Position numbers and translations under genes: made by a program
Notes under the pieces: model-generated
Told to the model about the DNA's origin: nothing
Databases searched by the model: none
What the model saw: the letters and a program-made list of their open reading frames with translations, nothing else
In this document: piece after piece, positions 16,711 through 24,570 of the stretch
Position numbering within the stretch: the first letter of the stretch is position 1
Layout of the letters: each line of letters begins with the position of its first letter
NCBI RefSeq assembly: GCF_027460065.1
Contig: NZ_JAPYZZ010000028.1
Coordinates: 1 to 39,257 of the forward strand
DNA from: Martinezella rhizogenes
Lineage (GTDB): Bacteria > Pseudomonadota > Alphaproteobacteria > Rhizobiales > Rhizobiaceae
Direction: 5' to 3'
DNA length: 39,257 bases

Positions 16711-18545
16711 TAAACACCTACCATCACGGGGTTAGAGAGGAAGTCGTCAAGGTTTTCGCCGGGCCGCTCGCGGCAGAAGGCCATTCCAACGGCCATGGCT
16801 GTCGAAACCATGCCGTCAATTCGGCCGAAGGCGTTTTCCTTGTCGAACATGCGATGCCCGGTTCTGTTTTCGGCATAGACGACGCTGGCCGCGCAAGAAT
16901 CGAGCATTGGGTTTGGATCAATCTGGATGCGTTCCTCGTAGAGAACGTTTTCCAGCATGTTGATGCTGTGCGGCATCCAGAGATAGATTTCCTGATGACC
17001 TTCCGGCGCATCTTCGTCACGCTCAAGAACACGCTTCTGGAAGCCCTGCGGATGAATTGTGGTCGGCAGCGAAACGCCATCTTCGGCCAGATGCTCTTGC
17101 AGCTGTTCAAGTCCGTACTGGTCGCAACCGATTTCCACCGGGCCGTACTTGGCGCAGATTGTCGCAATCGCTTCCGCCAGCCATGAATATTTCAGCCGCT
17201 GGCCCGGAACGGCCTCGATATGACCTTGTTGGCTCCAAGTCACATAGGGCGCTTGGTCGGTGTTCGCTCGATCTGCAAGCGTATCTTCCGGCGTCCAGAA
17301 CCAAGTTTTTGACACGAATTTCTCCGCGTCCTTGGTCTTGTCGAGAACCCAAATCAGGGTGAGCGCCGTGAAATCTCGCGTTCTGGACAGGTCAAGCCCG
17401 CCGTAGCACGGATAGCCCTTCTTAACCAGCTCGGCCAGATCAATACGCTTCTGGCACTTCATCCAAGCTTCGCGCTTGATCGCGGCATTGACCGATTGCG
17501 TCCACTCGCAGAAATGCAGGCGGGCGATGGTGTTTCGCTTGCCCGGCATTTTCTGCGCCATGGCAACGCGGCCCGCCAGATATGCCTCATCAATCGTGGA
17601 TCCGAGAAGCGGGTTGACCTTCACCCAGCAAGAAGGATCATTTTCCCAATCATCGCCTTCATCGAGCGAGCAGACGAATGTGAATTCGGTATCGTCCTCG
17701 ACAATGCCGGCGGCGACGTTGACCGCGTGTTGATGCTCCTCCCAGCAGATCGATTTACGATCCGAACCGGAGTTTGTCGCCATGACGAGGAGCGGTTGGT
17801 CGCGGAACTTGAAACCAGCTTCCAGCAGGTCAATTGTGTCGCGGTTACGATGTTCGTGAACCTCGTCACACAGGCCGCAATGCGGACGCGGGCCAGACTG
17901 GCCAGCATCGGCCGAGATCGCGCGGAAATAGCGCTTGTCACCCTTCTTGCCGACATAGGTAATCTGCCAGACCGGGTTTTCGCCTTGCGTCGTCGTCCGC
18001 TGCGAGAGCTTTGCGGACTGGTCGCGCATCGAAACCGCATCTTTGAACAAGACCATTGCTTGGTCTTTTTTGGATGCGGCCGCGTAGACTTCCGCGCCGG
18101 CCTCGCCGTCGCTCATCAGCATGTAAAGACCGATACCGGCCAGCATCGGGGATTTGCCGTTCCCCTTGCCCTCTTCATCGTAAAAACGCCTGAAACGACG
18201 AAGACCGGTATCGGCCCACTTCCAACCGAACAGCGAACCGATGCGGAACGCTTGGCTTGGATGCGGGATAAACTTCTTTCCCTGAAACTTGCCGTCCTTC
18301 AGGCGAAGGTTGCGGCCGAACCAGTCAATGACCTTCTTTGCCGCGTCAACGTCCCAAAATAGGCCGCGCGCCGGGCCGTCGCGAAGGTCGCGGAGATGGC
18401 GGGCGCACTGGTTGCGGACATGCGGGCCGGCCACGATGTTGCCGAGCAGGACATCCGCCGCCCATGCCGTTACCGGGTCCGCGTCATAATCGGGAGCCGG
18501 GATTTCATCGACAGGAAACAGGTCAATCGAAGTCGTCGCCGTCAT
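16710..18545 (-). CDS. Terminase large subunit
   Basis: 611 residues from the ATG at 18545 (a TTG at 18551 would add two residues). The ATPase Walker A-like motif is EEGKGNGKSPM near residue 125, with GLYMLMSDGEAGAEVYAAA following, the pattern of HK97/Terminase_1 large subunits. The C-terminal nuclease domain has GLDLSRTRDFTALTLIW near residue 390, the first acidic residues of the RNase H-like site, and ENRTGHRMFDKENAFGRIDGM at the end with further acidic residues. Known: packages DNA into the prohead and cuts it. It overlaps the small-subunit gene by 23 bases. Confidence 0.95.
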   Translation of the reverse strand: MTATTSIDLFPVDEIPAPDYDADPVTAWAADVLLGNIVAGPHVRNQCARHLRDLRDGPARGLFWDVDAAKKVIDWFGRNLRLKDGKFQGKKFIPHPSQAFRIGSLFGWKWADTGLRRFRRFYDEEGKGNGKSPMLAGIGLYMLMSDGEAGAEVYAAASKKDQAMVLFKDAVSMRDQSAKLSQRTTTQGENPVWQITYVGKKGDKRYFRAISADAGQSGPRPHCGLCDEVHEHRNRDTIDLLEAGFKFRDQPLLVMATNSGSDRKSICWEEHQHAVNVAAGIVEDDTEFTFVCSLDEGDDWENDPSCWVKVNPLLGSTIDEAYLAGRVAMAQKMPGKRNTIARLHFCEWTQSVNAAIKREAWMKCQKRIDLAELVKKGYPCYGGLDLSRTRDFTALTLIWVLDKTKDAEKFVSKTWFWTPEDTLADRANTDQAPYVTWSQQGHIEAVPGQRLKYSWLAEAIATICAKYGPVEIGCDQYGLEQLQEHLAEDGVSLPTTIHPQGFQKRVLERDEDAPEGHQEIYLWMPHSINMLENVLYEERIQIDPNPMLDSCAASVVYAENRTGHRMFDKENAFGRIDGMVSTAMAVGMAFCRERPGENLDDFLSNPVMVGV

Positions 18546-18993
18546 CGTCAAAATTGAAACCCATCTGGCCAGACGCTTGCAGGCCCCGTTCGGCGGCCGG
18601 CGTCATGCCGAAATCACTGGCGAGGGAGCGGATTTGCCGCCATGTCTCGTTGTACTGGCTGACTTCCGGCAGGTTCTTTATCTGGACGCCGTTCCGCGTC
18701 TCGCTTTCGTAGGTCTCGCCGGCGTCGAGCTTGAGCCGCAATCGTTCGTGGCGCTCAATCGTCCAGCAAAGCTGCTCGAACATGTAGGCGTTCGATTCCG
18801 TCAGGCGGTTCTTGCGAGGATCGCAGAGAGGGAGCGCGATCCGGTCCCAAATGGCAGAAACCGTGAACGGAAGGCCTTCCGGTTTCAGTTCGCGAGATCG
18901 TTGCGCCGCTCTGGCCTCGAAATTCGCGCCTTTTGCCTCGCCGTTTTCGGTCATAGGCACGACATTTTCAGACGCAGGCTTACGGCCCTTCAT
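18523..18993 (-). CDS. Terminase small subunit, P27 family
   Basis: 156 residues. The basic start MKGRKPASENVV, the loop LKPEGLPFTVSAIWDRIALPL and helices with YMFEQLCWTIERHERLRLKL match P27-type small terminases, as do NETWRQIRSLASDFGMTPAAERGL and the acidic end. Known: binds the packaging site and presents DNA to the large subunit. AGAGGG precedes the ATG by seven bases. It follows the HNH gene by ~166 bases, a gap likely to hold the cos site. Confidence 0.9.
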   Translation of the reverse strand: MKGRKPASENVVPMTENGEAKGANFEARAAQRSRELKPEGLPFTVSAIWDRIALPLCDPRKNRLTESNAYMFEQLCWTIERHERLRLKLDAGETYESETRNGVQIKNLPEVSQYNETWRQIRSLASDFGMTPAAERGLQASGQMGFNFDDDGDDFD

Positions 18994-19082
18994 GGTCTAA
19001 CCCTCTGATAAAAGTGGCTTTTTGTCTCCAATTTCCACTTTCTGCAAAGAAATGGTGGACGCCGGTGTGCGGTCGAGGTGCC

Positions 19083-19112
19083 TTTTGACTTTTGACCCCC
19101 CCTCCCCCTCCC
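19083..19112 (-). other. G-tract and tandem heptamers upstream of terS, candidate cos region
   Basis: In the gap between the HNH gene and terS, the minus strand reads three uninterrupted G runs (3, 5 and 7) separated by single A bases (19096-19112). Two tandem copies of a 7-base unit follow directly (TTTTGAC on the plus strand, 19083-19096). HNH-encoding HK97-type phages usually have their cohesive-end site next to terS, so I mark this as the candidate; the exact cut site cannot be read from sequence alone. The rest of the gap (18994-19159) shows nothing else recognisable. Confidence 0.4.
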
Positions 19113-19159
19113 GTGACATTTTTGCAACGTTTCGGCCTCGGCCTTGATCGGCGGGCCTG

Positions 19160-19486
19160 TCAGCGGTTTGCGGGGTGTCGCGGGTCCATTGGCCAGCCAT
19201 CCAAGCCGGTCGCGGTCGAGAACCCGCGATGTTCTTCGGCCTGCTTTGTCGCATCGTGGTGCGTCTTGCACAGCGACTGGAAAGGCCCATTCCAAAACTT
19301 GTCGGGGTTGCCGTTGTGTCGCTCGACGTGGTCGCAGACCGTGGCAACAGTGATGCGGCCTTGCAGCCGGCACATACGGCAAAGTGGTTCAATCGTCAGC
19401 TGATGCTTGCGGGTACGTTTCCAACGCGCAAGCTGATACCAGCCGCGCCACTCGCGCGCCTCGTCTGATCGTTGATCTTTGCCCAT
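19160..19486 (-). CDS. HNH endonuclease, terminase-associated
   Basis: 108 residues. A first Cys pair (CRMCRLQG), then VCDHVERHNGNPDKFWNGP, then QSLCKTHHDATKQ give the zinc-bound His-Asn-His arrangement of phage HNH nucleases. Known: in cos phages an HNH protein next to the terminase stimulates cos cleavage and packaging. It is the first gene of the late operon, 12 bases past an intrinsic terminator, so its expression depends on antitermination or on a promoter in the preceding 160 bases. Confidence 0.93.
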   Translation of the reverse strand: MGKDQRSDEAREWRGWYQLARWKRTRKHQLTIEPLCRMCRLQGRITVATVCDHVERHNGNPDKFWNGPFQSLCKTHHDATKQAEEHRGFSTATGLDGWPMDPRHPANR

Positions 19487-19497
19487 AACCTAGAATG

Positions 19498-19525
19498 CAA
19501 AAAGGCGACCGGGTTAGGGTCGCCT
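19498..19525 (-). terminator. Intrinsic terminator between early and late minus-strand operons
   Basis: On the minus strand AGGCGACC, a 7-base loop and GGTCGCCT form an 8-bp perfect stem (19525-19503) followed by TTTTT. It lies after the NusG-like gene and immediately before the HNH gene, where a Q- or RfaH-like antiterminator would act. Confidence 0.8.
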
Positions 19526-19547
19526 CTTAAACATAGCTATCGCACTG

Positions 19548-19647
19548 GCCTTGTCTCTGTGCCTCATGAGCGAGGCCGGCAAGGCTGGGTTCCGAACCGC
19601 CTGTTCCCTGTGACCGTTCCGGTCAACTCTGGCAGCGTCTGGCGCTG
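19548..19647 (-). promoter_or_regulatory. Three-hairpin RNA segment upstream of the late terminator
   Basis: Between the NusG-like stop and the terminator are three perfect inverted repeats. CAGCG/CGCTG (19633-19647) has a 5-base loop. TGACCG/CGGTCA (19611-19625) has a 3-base loop. A two-tier hairpin (outer GCCTTG/CAAGGC, inner GCCTC/GAGGC) spans 19548-19585. No open frame of note crosses the segment. The spacing and position suit a cis-acting antitermination RNA; this function is inferred. I found no convincing late promoter in the same gap. Confidence 0.5.
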
Positions 19648-19692
19648 GCATATGAGGGTGGCGAATCCGAAGTGTCCGTTAGCGAATGACTC

Positions 19693-20358
19693 TCACAGCT
19701 TTTTCAGAAATGCAAGAGCCATAGTGACGTCACCCATTCCACCCCCGAACGCCTCGACCCTTACCCGCGCCCGAGGCGTGCGACCGCTCATGACTTGGAC
19801 AACAATGCATTCATGGCCAGCGAAATGACCGTGGGTGATAGTCGCCCTGCTGCCCTGCCCGATTGTCCTGTCGACAGGCATACGGGAAACTTCGTTCCTG
19901 TCGGAAATCCCTTTCAAAACAGCCACATCGACATCGCGCACAATGTGGTAACAAGCATCGCGACCGACAAAACCAAAGACGCTTTTTTGCTTTAGCAGGC
20001 CCTGAAAAGCGGCGGCTGAAGGAACAATCCTAACGAGCGCATAGCCGGGCAGCAGCACGCTTTTGCCTTCGATTTTCTGCCCTTTCTTGATCGTCACCCA
20101 GCTTTCCTGCGGCACAAAAATTTCAACGCCGGCATCAGAAATTCTTTTTTCCACAGCGAACTCATGACCGCCATGCACAGCCAAACAATACCATCGCGCC
20201 TCCTTTTCGCGCTCTGCGACCACCTTTGCGGACGCGGCCGAGAGCTGCGCCATCGACAGGCGAAGCGCCCTCGTCATTCTGTTTTTCGACCATTGCGACG
20301 GCTCGACACCATCACCGGCACAAGCCCCCGCCCGCGCCCCTGAAACCTTGTTTGGCAT
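19693..20358 (-). CDS. NusG-family transcription elongation factor (NusG paralogue)
   Basis: 221 residues. The first ~50 are a non-conserved basic leader. Residues ~55-150 form the NGN domain: WYCLAVHGGHEFAVEKRIS, then VEIFVPQESWVTIKKGQK and SVLLPGYALVRIV, which mirror the W-Y-x-x-x-x-G-x-E and P-L-x-P-G-Y-v elements of NusG and RfaH. Residues ~168-221 form a KOW domain (GSRATITHGHFAGHECIVVQ). Known: specialised NusG paralogues bind RNA polymerase and abolish termination at chosen operons. It is the last gene of the early operon and precedes a terminator and the late genes, so a Q-like late switch is the natural inference. Confidence 0.88.
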   Translation of the reverse strand: MPNKVSGARAGACAGDGVEPSQWSKNRMTRALRLSMAQLSAASAKVVAEREKEARWYCLAVHGGHEFAVEKRISDAGVEIFVPQESWVTIKKGQKIEGKSVLLPGYALVRIVPSAAAFQGLLKQKSVFGFVGRDACYHIVRDVDVAVLKGISDRNEVSRMPVDRTIGQGSRATITHGHFAGHECIVVQVMSGRTPRARVRVEAFGGGMGDVTMALAFLKKL

Positions 20359-20362
20359 TCAA

Positions 20363-21553
20363 TCAAACCTTGCTGATAAGCGTTGTGAAATTTTCCATCG
20401 CGGCATCAACGGCCGCGTTGAGATCGGTAATGCCGAGGTCAACCGCTGGGAGCGGAACGTAATTCGGCGTGAAGGTGAAGAACGGCCAGCCGCGCCGGTC
20501 ATGCAGCCGCGCCCACGCCGCGAACAAATCGCTGTCGCGCTTGACGGATTTTAACTCTCCGGACAGCTCCTCCAGGACGGCCGGGCAGAGGTATGGTTTG
20601 CCCGCCCGCATATCTGCCATCATTTCGTTGACGGCCGGCCAGCCGTGGGCCGCAAGCTTTTCCCGGCGCGTCTCGTCCTCGGTTTTCATGCCGTTGGCGA
20701 TGCGACCGCGATCAAATGCCGTGATGACAATTGAGCCGGTCGGCGGCTGGAGAAGCATGGAAAACCGCGTCGTCATCCATAGCGGGCTGAAAGACTTTGC
20801 CTCGATCATTTCCGGCTTGGCAGCCGTTACGGTCGAAGGCAACTTTTCCCAAGCCCTGTCACGCAGGATGTTTGCCGGGCTAGGCATTGCACCCTTGCCG
20901 ATCCACCGAACATAGGCCGGCGTCAACCGGATGCACTCTCGGCGCTCACTGTCCGAAAGTTTCAACCACTCCGCACGCGCCGAAGCATCGCTATGGTTCT
21001 CATAGCCCGGTATCGACGGGAGCCACCTGAGGAACTGGCGACGGATTTTCACCCGATCCAACACGCTCCGCGCCCCCGCGCCTGCGTTCTTTTCTGGAGA
21101 GTTATTTGGAGAGGTTTGTGGAGAGGTATTATACGTGGGGAAATCCACGCCATCTAGGGAGGGAACATCGCCCCCACTGCCGGGTAAATACTCCCCATCT
21201 GTCACCAGCGCGGAACCATCAAATTCCGGACTTGGAATCCCGGTTTCGTTATGGCCGTCAGGCCAGCGCGCGACATAAGCCTTGCGAGCATGTTGCGGGC
21301 CGCTAAACCCGGCCGATTCAACGACCAGCCAGCCCCGGTTTTCAGCTAACGACAGGTGTTCCCGCACGGTTTTCCGGTCGCGGCCGCTCTTTTGGGACAC
21401 GTCCGAGACGGACGGAAAGCAGCTATCGCCGTTTTCACCCATGAATTCGGACAGAACGCGGAGAATATCGCGTGTCGTCGCCGGCAGGTCGGATTCCCCG
21501 ATTGCCCGCCGCCAGCGCCACACTCTGGACGATTGTTTTTGTGGCCTACTCAT
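20363..21553 (-). CDS. Winged-helix replication-like protein
   Basis: 396 residues from the ATG at 21553, which overlaps the previous stop (ATGA). Residues ~25-95 hold a winged helix-turn-helix (LPATTRDILRVLSEFMGENGD, then CFPSVSDVSQKSGRDRKTVREHLSLAENRGWL), the layout of phage O-type initiators and helix-turn-helix 36 proteins. A low-complexity linker with SPQTSPNNSPEKN leads to a C-terminal region with the motif MPSPANILRDRAWEKLP, also met in phage replication proteins. No ATPase or primase motif is visible. Probably the initiator for lytic replication, or a regulator. It precedes the NusG-like gene by four bases. Confidence 0.72.
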   Translation of the reverse strand: MSRPQKQSSRVWRWRRAIGESDLPATTRDILRVLSEFMGENGDSCFPSVSDVSQKSGRDRKTVREHLSLAENRGWLVVESAGFSGPQHARKAYVARWPDGHNETGIPSPEFDGSALVTDGEYLPGSGGDVPSLDGVDFPTYNTSPQTSPNNSPEKNAGAGARSVLDRVKIRRQFLRWLPSIPGYENHSDASARAEWLKLSDSERRECIRLTPAYVRWIGKGAMPSPANILRDRAWEKLPSTVTAAKPEMIEAKSFSPLWMTTRFSMLLQPPTGSIVITAFDRGRIANGMKTEDETRREKLAAHGWPAVNEMMADMRAGKPYLCPAVLEELSGELKSVKRDSDLFAAWARLHDRRGWPFFTFTPNYVPLPAVDLGITDLNAAVDAAMENFTTLISKV

Positions 21554-22071
21554 CGCGGCGCACCCCCTTTCCATTCGCGAAAATCTTTGTCGAGCCGCCG
21601 CCACGCATCGCGCGCACGGCCGGGCTTGTTCAGGTCTTTCTTGGATTCGAAATTCAGGATCGATTTCAGCCGGGTGTCAGCGGCCGTCTTGTCGCGCACG
21701 GGACCACCTGCCCCGCGCGTTTCCAAGAAACGCCAGAATGTCGGATTTGAGATCCCGATAGAGGCGGCCGTGGTATAGTCAGGGCCAGAGGCCGCAGCCT
21801 TGAGTTTCGCTATCGTTCTCGCCGCCCGTTCGCCCACGCTTAGGAACAGCATCAGCAGCTCGACCGCGCGGCCGACAAGATCAATCTCGTATTTGATCGC
21901 GGCCGGATGGAATGTGGCGATGACAATCATTTCGCCGTCCGAGGACCGCGCGCTAATCAGGTGCACGCCGGTATCGTCGGTTTCCAAAAACCAACGGTCG
22001 CCCCGCAGCCGTTCCGCGATGTATCGGAGCTTGGCGACAAACTCGTGTTCCGTTTCCTGCTGGTCAGCCAT
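21550..22071 (-). CDS. Conserved phage early protein, function unknown
   Basis: 173 residues from the ATG at 22071, eight bases inside the end of the methyltransferase fusion. Two parts are visible. Residues ~8-85 (EFVAKLRYIAERLRGDRWFL, then TFHPAAIKYEIDLVGRAVEL) are common in rhizobial phages. Residues ~95-173 are basic and helical (ISNPTFWRFLETRG, then TRLKSILNFESKKDLN and WRRLDKDFREWK) and look like a small DNA-binding domain. No catalytic motif. It lies between a methyltransferase and a replication-like protein, suggesting a role in phage DNA metabolism. Confidence 0.75.
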   Translation of the reverse strand: MADQQETEHEFVAKLRYIAERLRGDRWFLETDDTGVHLISARSSDGEMIVIATFHPAAIKYEIDLVGRAVELLMLFLSVGERAARTIAKLKAAASGPDYTTAASIGISNPTFWRFLETRGAGGPVRDKTAADTRLKSILNFESKKDLNKPGRARDAWRRLDKDFREWKGGAPR

Positions 22072-23404
22072 TTGCCATCCCTTCCAGCTGGAGGGAGCGA
22101 TTGGCAGGCAGCAATTTTTCAACGGGCATGTAGTCTTGCCAGTCAACGCGGCGAACGATGGTCTGAAAACCATACGTGCCATCGTCCTGCATTTCCCAAA
22201 CGAACCACGCCGTATTCATTCGGCTGCTGGCAATGTTGCCGTCCCAGCCGTCACGGTGCATCATCGGAAGGCGGCGCTTGAACTGATAGATGCGGGCGGG
22301 TGGGCAGGCATCCAGAACAAAATTGCGGTCCTCGTCAGCGAAGCCGGAATAGGCGTTCCAATTGAGAAGCAACGCCATTTTGCGAGGCCGATGAACGCGC
22401 AGCGCGTGGGCGATGAATGCATTCATGAACCCGCCATAAGGTGGGTTTGTCACAATGTCATAGGAGCCAAAGTCTGCCGGCTGCGAGGCCATAAAGTCCC
22501 GAACGTCTTGCTTGCTGCCTTCCCTGTTGGTCGTGCCGTAATCGTAAAGATCGGACAGCACTACACCATAGTTGAACGCTTCCAACATGCGGACAATGGC
22601 CCCGCGACCGCAGGCAGGCTCAATGACGGTTGACGAGAATTCTTCCAGAGCCAGCAGCGTGAACATTGCTTCAGGTGGCGTCTCGTACAGGTTCGGCCCG
22701 CGCTCTTCTTTGGTGGCGCTAGCAGTTCCAACAGCCGCCCGAAGGTTCGACCTGGGCGGCTCGATGACCGCTGGCGCTGAAACAGCGGGCGGTTCATTTG
22801 TTTTCAGCTGCCCGAGATAGGCTGCGACCTTTTCAATATGCTCCCTGCTCTCGACGGCCTTCAGGACAAGTTTCATTTCAGAAATGTTGTCCCGTTCCGG
22901 CATGAACATTGTCTGGATTGGCTTGCGGCGCTCTTTTCCATCCGCACCCACTGTCCGCTCAAACTGGGGAATTTCCCCGGTTACTTCCAGCCGGGTGCGA
23001 ACGCCGGCGACCGTCTTATGATCGACGCCCAGCTTAGCCGCGATAGCGCGGTTCGAGGCCGAAGGCGTGTCCTTGAGCTGATCCTGAATTGCCTTCTGCT
23101 TTTGCTTCGTATCGAGGTGACGCCGGGCGAAGTTGATCGAACGGGCGAAAGATCGCTTTTCTTCCTCTGATAAACCCTTGCGAACGAAGCGCGGCCACTC
23201 GGTAATGCCGAGAGATTTGCAGATGGCAACGCGATGATGACCGTCGAGGATATGACCGTTTTCGTCATACTCGACCGGCACCAAGACTCCGTTTTTCTCA
23301 ATCGATTCCCGCAAGGCGTCGAAATCGTCTTTCGAGAGCGGGTCGAGAACCTGATAGATGCCGTTTGCCGCCTCTTGGAGAGCATCGAGAACCAGCCCCG
23401 TCAT
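22064..23404 (-). CDS. ParB-domain / adenine DNA methyltransferase fusion
   Basis: 446 residues with two domains. Residues ~15-115 are ParB-like: VLDPLSKDDFDALRESIEKNG, then VPVEYDENGHILDGHHRVAI, followed by a helix-turn-helix with ASNRAIAAKLGVDHKTVAGVR near residue 125. Residues ~235-430 are a class I methyltransferase: motif I VIEPACGRGAIVRML and motif IV DIVTNPPYGGF, the NPPY type that methylates the amino group of adenine. Known: ParB/Srx domains occur fused to methyltransferases in phages. Its role here may be to modify phage DNA or bind specific sites; it is not next to parA. It overlaps both neighbours by a few bases. Confidence 0.85.
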   Translation of the reverse strand: MTGLVLDALQEAANGIYQVLDPLSKDDFDALRESIEKNGVLVPVEYDENGHILDGHHRVAICKSLGITEWPRFVRKGLSEEEKRSFARSINFARRHLDTKQKQKAIQDQLKDTPSASNRAIAAKLGVDHKTVAGVRTRLEVTGEIPQFERTVGADGKERRKPIQTMFMPERDNISEMKLVLKAVESREHIEKVAAYLGQLKTNEPPAVSAPAVIEPPRSNLRAAVGTASATKEERGPNLYETPPEAMFTLLALEEFSSTVIEPACGRGAIVRMLEAFNYGVVLSDLYDYGTTNREGSKQDVRDFMASQPADFGSYDIVTNPPYGGFMNAFIAHALRVHRPRKMALLLNWNAYSGFADEDRNFVLDACPPARIYQFKRRLPMMHRDGWDGNIASSRMNTAWFVWEMQDDGTYGFQTIVRRVDWQDYMPVEKLLPANRSLQLEGMANG

Positions 23405-23631
23405 CGCGCGCCCCCTGCCCGGCTGGGCCTGTGTGGATCGTGCTCGATAAGGATTTCAGCGCACCGCTTTGGCGAGACGCCACGGCCGAGCCGTTTCTCG
23501 GCGGCCTGCGGATGAATTTGAAAAGCCGCGCTGGCGAGAGCGCGGCGAACAACTGCCGGAAGAGCGTCAAAGCGGGCCATGGTTGCGGCCTTATCTGCGA
23601 CTGGCGGCGGATAAAGGGAGCGCTTGCCCAT
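23401..23631 (-). CDS. Small early protein, unknown function
   Basis: 76 residues, overlapping the previous gene by one base and the ParB fusion by four. The middle has TMARFDALPAVVRRALASAA followed by IHPQAAEKRLGRGVSPKRCA, a helical pattern seen in short alphaproteobacterial phage and plasmid proteins. It ends in a Pro/Arg-rich stretch. I know no function. Translational coupling on both sides argues that it is a real gene. Confidence 0.7.
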   Translation of the reverse strand: MGKRSLYPPPVADKAATMARFDALPAVVRRALASAAFQIHPQAAEKRLGRGVSPKRCAEILIEHDPHRPSRAGGAR

Positions 23632-23888
23632 CAGTGAACCCCCATCATCTTTCGCAGATAGGCTTGCCCGCGCGCAGTCAGAAGAACCACTGTGCAGCGG
23701 CTTTCTTCACGAACGAGAATATACCCGACCTTTTCGCAGGCCTCCGCGCACTTACGGTCATGAAGCCGGACTAGCTGGATGCGTCCGCCAGCGTTTTTCA
23801 CCATGCGGAGGAACGCCCTGTCGCGGTCGGAAATCGGGCGCTCTATGAGCGGCTGGACAAGGTGAGCAGAAGGCGGACGAACGTTCAT
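23631..23888 (-). CDS. Small winged-helix-like early protein, unknown function
   Basis: 85 residues, two bases after the CII-like gene. ISDRDRAFLRMVKNAGGRIQ, then a helix with CAEACEKVGYILVREE and a terminal LLTARGQAYLRKM, resemble a compact winged helix (helix, helix, strand-wing, helix). This is a guess from pattern. It may bind DNA and regulate the early operon. Confidence 0.7.
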   Translation of the reverse strand: MNVRPPSAHLVQPLIERPISDRDRAFLRMVKNAGGRIQLVRLHDRKCAEACEKVGYILVREESRCTVVLLTARGQAYLRKMMGVH

Positions 23889-23890
23889 AG

Positions 23891-24352
23891 TCAGCCCTCC
23901 CCGAGATTTGCGGCCAGTTCGTTCAGCTCGCGCTGCAAATCCGCAATTTCGATTTTGATTTTCTTCCGGTCAGCCTCGCAGATGCGGCCATCGGCGCGGG
24001 CCGACTGGATGGCGCGGACGAGGTCCATGGCCTCGCTCATGATATCGACGGCATCGCCATCGGTAACACGCCGCGCGCCGGGCAAGCCGCTCTTTGGGAC
24101 GAGATGAAAGCCGAGAATTTCGGCCATCTTGCCGGTTATGACCGGATGCTTTGCGGCGGTGTCGAGATCAATGGCGACATCAACAGGCATGAATAGCTCA
24201 TGATGCTCGGCACTGGACGAGCCGTACCGGGTTAGCATCGAGCCATTAACGCGCGTCATGTAAGCGACAAGTTTAGTGCCGCCAGCGAGTTTAAGGCCGA
24301 CTTCAACGGCGCGTTTCAGTCCCGCATAGGCTTCTTCGGAAAAGGGGCGCAT
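23891..24352 (-). CDS. Phage regulatory CII-like protein
   Basis: 153 residues from the ATG at 24352, which has GGAGGT four bases upstream; the frame extends to 24391 only with a TTG. Residues 1-70 resemble the rhizobial CII/CP76-type regulators: EEAYAGLKRAVEVGLKLAGG, then RVNGSMLTRYGSSSAEHHELF and PVDVAIDLDTAAKHPVITGKMAEILG. The C-terminal ~60 residues are an acidic/basic coiled coil (IEIADLQRELNELAANLG), perhaps for oligomer formation. First gene after the long early leader hairpin. Known: CII-type proteins activate lysogenic promoters; here that role is inferred. Confidence 0.72.
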   Translation of the reverse strand: MRPFSEEAYAGLKRAVEVGLKLAGGTKLVAYMTRVNGSMLTRYGSSSAEHHELFMPVDVAIDLDTAAKHPVITGKMAEILGFHLVPKSGLPGARRVTDGDAVDIMSEAMDLVRAIQSARADGRICEADRKKIKIEIADLQRELNELAANLGEG

Positions 24353-24486
24353 CAGACCTCCAGAGAGATTGCAATGAATAATTTCAGGCAAAAGATTCAG
24401 TGAACGGCAGACGCCCGCGCGATAACTTGCCGGTCAGATTGTCGAAGCTCTCAGGGGAGCCAGTACGCAGATGACACAGAGAACAG

Positions 24487-24535
24487 CGCGCCGGGTTTCG
24501 CTCGACTACCCAAGATGCCAAGCGAACCCGGCGCG
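24487..24535 (-). promoter_or_regulatory. Long GC hairpin in the minus-strand early leader
   Basis: Arms at 24487-24502 and 24521-24535 pair over 15 bases with a single bulged base (CGCGCCGGGTTTCGCT against AGCGAACCCGGCGCG), with an 18-base loop. It sits in the 233-base stretch between the Cro-like and CII-like genes, which otherwise has no convincing gene. No T run follows, so it is not an ordinary terminator. It may stabilise RNA, attenuate transcription or recruit an antitermination factor. Confidence 0.5.
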
Positions 24536-24570
24536 GATCGCAGCAGGCCGAGAGGATTGGCCGCGCGAAA

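Noticed and set aside
17496..18362. Plus-strand open frame of 288 codons opposite the terminase
   Set aside because: Fully antisense to the large terminase subunit with no independent support.
19580..19625. GGGTTCCGAAC sequence resembling a tRNA T-arm
   Set aside because: No matching acceptor, D-arm or anticodon stem could be built on either strand; the hairpins present do not form a cloverleaf.
22064..23404. ParB fusion as the partner of ParA
   Set aside because: It is 7 kb away in the lytic early operon, while parA has its own coupled RHH partner and repeat array.
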